A DNA stretch of 64,000 bases, taken from the NCBI GenBank assembly GCA_964496575.1, contig CAZCAC010000021.1, positions 20,638-84,637 on the forward strand, written 5' to 3'. Below the pieces are notes generated by a model. It worked only from the letters and a program-made list of their open reading frames with translations, was not told where the DNA came from and ran no database searches. This document shows positions 62,272 to 64,000 of this stretch, piece by piece. Each line of letters begins with the position of its first letter. Position 1 is the stretch's first letter. This DNA is from CAZCAC01 sp964496575 (GTDB lineage Bacteria; Planctomycetota; UBA1135; GCA-002686595). The translations under genes and the position numbers were made by a program.

Positions 62272-63936
62272 ATGAACACACCGGTCAAGAGAGCCGTCGT
62301 CCCCTGTCTTCTCGCCCTGATCCTGGTGATCCTCGCGCAGGCGCGTGCGCACTCGCAGACGCAGCTCCACCAGCTGAACGGTTCGGGAGTGACCCAGGCA
62401 GAGCGATTCGGTGTGAGCTGTGACATCAGCGGGGATCGGGCGATCGTCGGCTGCGACCAGGAGTCCAACACGGGTGCGGCGTTCATCTTCGACGTCTTCA
62501 CGGGGGCGGAGCTGTTCAAGCTCACCCCTTCTTTCATTCAGCCCCTCACGTTCTTCGGGTGCAGCGTCGCGATCGATGGGGATCTGGCCGCGGTCGGTGC
62601 CTTCGGCGACAGCGTCATCCACCCCACTGGTGGCGCTGCCTATTTGTTCGACGCAAACACCGGCCAGCAGCTCTCCAAGATCGTCCCCGCCGACAACATG
62701 ACCATGGACTACTTCGGGGTCAGCGTGTCGGTCACGGACAGCTACCTCGTCGTCGGTTGCCCTGGCGACAGCAACAACGGGGCCTGGTCCGGTTCGGTGT
62801 ACGCCTTCGACGTAGCTAACGGTCAGCAGCTCTGGCATCGCGAGCCCACTGACGGTGCGTCGGGGGACAACTTCGGATGTAGCGTGGCGGCCAGTGGAGA
62901 TCGAGTCGTCGTCGGGGCGTTCTACGACGACGAAAAGGGATACCTCTCCGGCTCGGCCTACGTGTTCGACCTGACCACGGGGCAGGAGCTCTTCAAGCTG
63001 TCAGCACTCGATGGCGCCGCCCAGGACTACTTCGGATGGAGGGTCGCCCTCGATGGAGATCGCGTCTTGATCGGTGCGTACCATGACGATGACCACGGGC
63101 AGAGCTCGGGCTCCGCCTACGTGTTCGACGTGACGACGGGCGGGCAACTCCTCAAGCTGGTCCCCGGTGCCGGAGCGCCGCAATATCAGTTCGGCTACAG
63201 CGTCTCCATCGGAGGTGGAATCGCGGTCGTCGGGGCGCCCTGCAACAGCACCGCCGGCATTCTCGCCGGTTGCGCGTACTCCTTCGATGCCTACACCGGA
63301 GAGGAGCTCGGGCAGCTCTTCGCTGATGACGCTTCGGCCGATGATCAGCTGGGCTGGAGCATCGGGTTCGACGGGGTCTACTCCATTATCGGCGCTCCCA
63401 GGCGCGCGGACTTCACGGGCACGGGGTACATCTTCGACCCGTTGCCCGCCGGCATCGGCTATTGCTTCGGAGACCTCGGCCTCGGCACGCCCTGCCCCTG
63501 CGGCAACGACAACGACGGGAGCGTCCCCGGTTCGGGGTGCGCGAACGGTGCGTCCGCTTCGGGGGCGAAGTTGACCGGCGGCGGGGCGCCCAGCGTCAGC
63601 ATGGACAGCTTCGTGCTCACCGCGAGCGGTCTGGACCCGAACAACTCGGGCCTGTATTTCCAGGCCGACAACCGGATCGACGACGGAAACGGAATCCTGT
63701 TCGGCGACGGCCTTCGGTGCGCGGGAGGCGCACTCGTCCGACTGCAGGTCCGCGTCTCCAGCAGCTCGGGCGACTCCGCCACCAGCATCTCGCTCTCCGC
63801 GAAAGGGGGCGTCTCGGCGGGCGATACGAAGCGCTACCAGTGCTGGTATCGCGACACCTCCGGCCTGCAGCCTTGCGGTGTCGGGGTGAACGACTTCAAC
63901 CTGTCGAATGGGTACGAGGTGACCTGGCGTCCTTGA
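62272..63936 (+). CDS. Secreted FG-GAP beta-propeller protein with C-terminal domain
   Basis: A 554-residue secreted protein. GGAGG is 7 nt from ATG 62272; signal peptide VVPCLLALILVILAQARAHS. Seven propeller units follow the pattern FG.SV..SGDRVVVGAF.D....SGSAYVFDLTTGQELFKL, in which each blade reports a value pair. The last ~150 residues are the full C-terminal domain: YCFGDLGLGTPCPCGNDNDG, VPGSGCANG, GLYFQADNRI, FGDGLRCAGG, RYQCWYRD and final NGYEVTWRP. It is the closest relative in this window of the broken protein at 33.4 kb in its C-terminal part. Probably surface-exposed; function unknown. Confidence 0.9.
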   Translation: MNTPVKRAVVPCLLALILVILAQARAHSQTQLHQLNGSGVTQAERFGVSCDISGDRAIVGCDQESNTGAAFIFDVFTGAELFKLTPSFIQPLTFFGCSVAIDGDLAAVGAFGDSVIHPTGGAAYLFDANTGQQLSKIVPADNMTMDYFGVSVSVTDSYLVVGCPGDSNNGAWSGSVYAFDVANGQQLWHREPTDGASGDNFGCSVAASGDRVVVGAFYDDEKGYLSGSAYVFDLTTGQELFKLSALDGAAQDYFGWRVALDGDRVLIGAYHDDDHGQSSGSAYVFDVTTGGQLLKLVPGAGAPQYQFGYSVSIGGGIAVVGAPCNSTAGILAGCAYSFDAYTGEELGQLFADDASADDQLGWSIGFDGVYSIIGAPRRADFTGTGYIFDPLPAGIGYCFGDLGLGTPCPCGNDNDGSVPGSGCANGASASGAKLTGGGAPSVSMDSFVLTASGLDPNNSGLYFQADNRIDDGNGILFGDGLRCAGGALVRLQVRVSSSSGDSATSISLSAKGGVSAGDTKRYQCWYRDTSGLQPCGVGVNDFNLSNGYEVTWRP

Positions 63937-63937
63937 G

Positions 63938-64000
63938 GATACGGAGTCGCACACCTTGCCGCGGTTTTGCGACAGACTCGCGTGCGGCACGGTCTTGTCG
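63938..64000. repeat. Second copy of the 48.2-kb inverted-repeat element (cut by window edge)
   Basis: Starts 2 nt after the TGA of the FG-GAP gene with GATACGGAGTCGCACACC and matches 48236-48298 at 55 of 63 positions. The other arm would lie beyond the window. Confidence 0.75.

Noticed and set aside
61912..62838. Minus-strand open frame of 308 codons
   Set aside because: Antisense to the FG-GAP gene start, which has a ribosome site and signal peptide; no motifs on the minus strand.

Overview
The window is a GC-rich bacterial chromosome segment, most likely from a planctomycete (Planctomycetota). This is an inference from several features together: two Cys-type sulfatases, a 3-keto-disaccharide hydrolase (DUF1080), an ECF sigma factor fused to a membrane anchor and carboxypeptidase-regulatory-like domains, SGNH and FG-GAP secreted proteins, and five secreted proteins with the same Cys-rich C-terminal domain ending in V-[TS]-[WF]-x-P. 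I see no rRNA, tRNA or CRISPR array.

Region 1 (0.2-33.2 kb) is mainly a large exopolysaccharide / O-antigen-like locus. On the minus strand it carries a GNAT acetyltransferase, GT2 and GT4-like glycosyltransferases, an asparagine synthase, a degenerate BY-kinase-like ATPase, a Wzz/GumC-like chain-length protein, a Wza-like outer-membrane lipoprotein and a Wzx-like flippase. Further along come a Wzy/WaaL-like polymerase or ligase and a polyprenyl-phosphate sugar transferase with a degenerate GGDEF-like N-terminus. A plus-strand cassette (acyl carrier protein, NadE-like ATP-pyrophosphatase, methyltransferase; 24.7-26.8 kb) converges on an AMP-ligase, a second asparagine synthase, an FrhB-like Fe-S protein and a polysaccharide pyruvyl transferase. 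Together these look like a module for building and decorating a surface polymer. Two FG-GAP secreted proteins and a divergent cysteine-synthase-like enzyme (15.5-21 kb) interrupt the locus.

Region 2 (33.4-49.6 kb) is accessory. It holds a parallel beta-helix secreted protein split by a ~203-bp MITE-like insertion with exact target duplication, a URO-D-family protein coupled to a sulfatase, the sigma/anti-sigma-like fusion, a DUF1080 protein, a beta-propeller/SGNH fusion, another C-terminal-domain protein, a truncated VCBS fragment, a SIMPL protein and a GT87 membrane protein.

Region 3 (49.7-64 kb) holds a HEAT-repeat protein and two Arg/Gly-rich secreted proteins beside a LytS/LytR-type two-component pair, two pseudopilin-like proteins, archaeal/eukaryotic-type ProRS, a small zinc ribbon, a GntR(YtrA)-ABC transporter operon with a clear operator, and a last FG-GAP protein.

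A striking non-coding feature is a set of long inverted repeats (28-43 bp arms, one perfect over 43 bp) that start at or just after stop codons. Several begin with a TGATACGG-like motif, and one ~95-bp version is repeated at 48.2 kb and at the right edge of the window.
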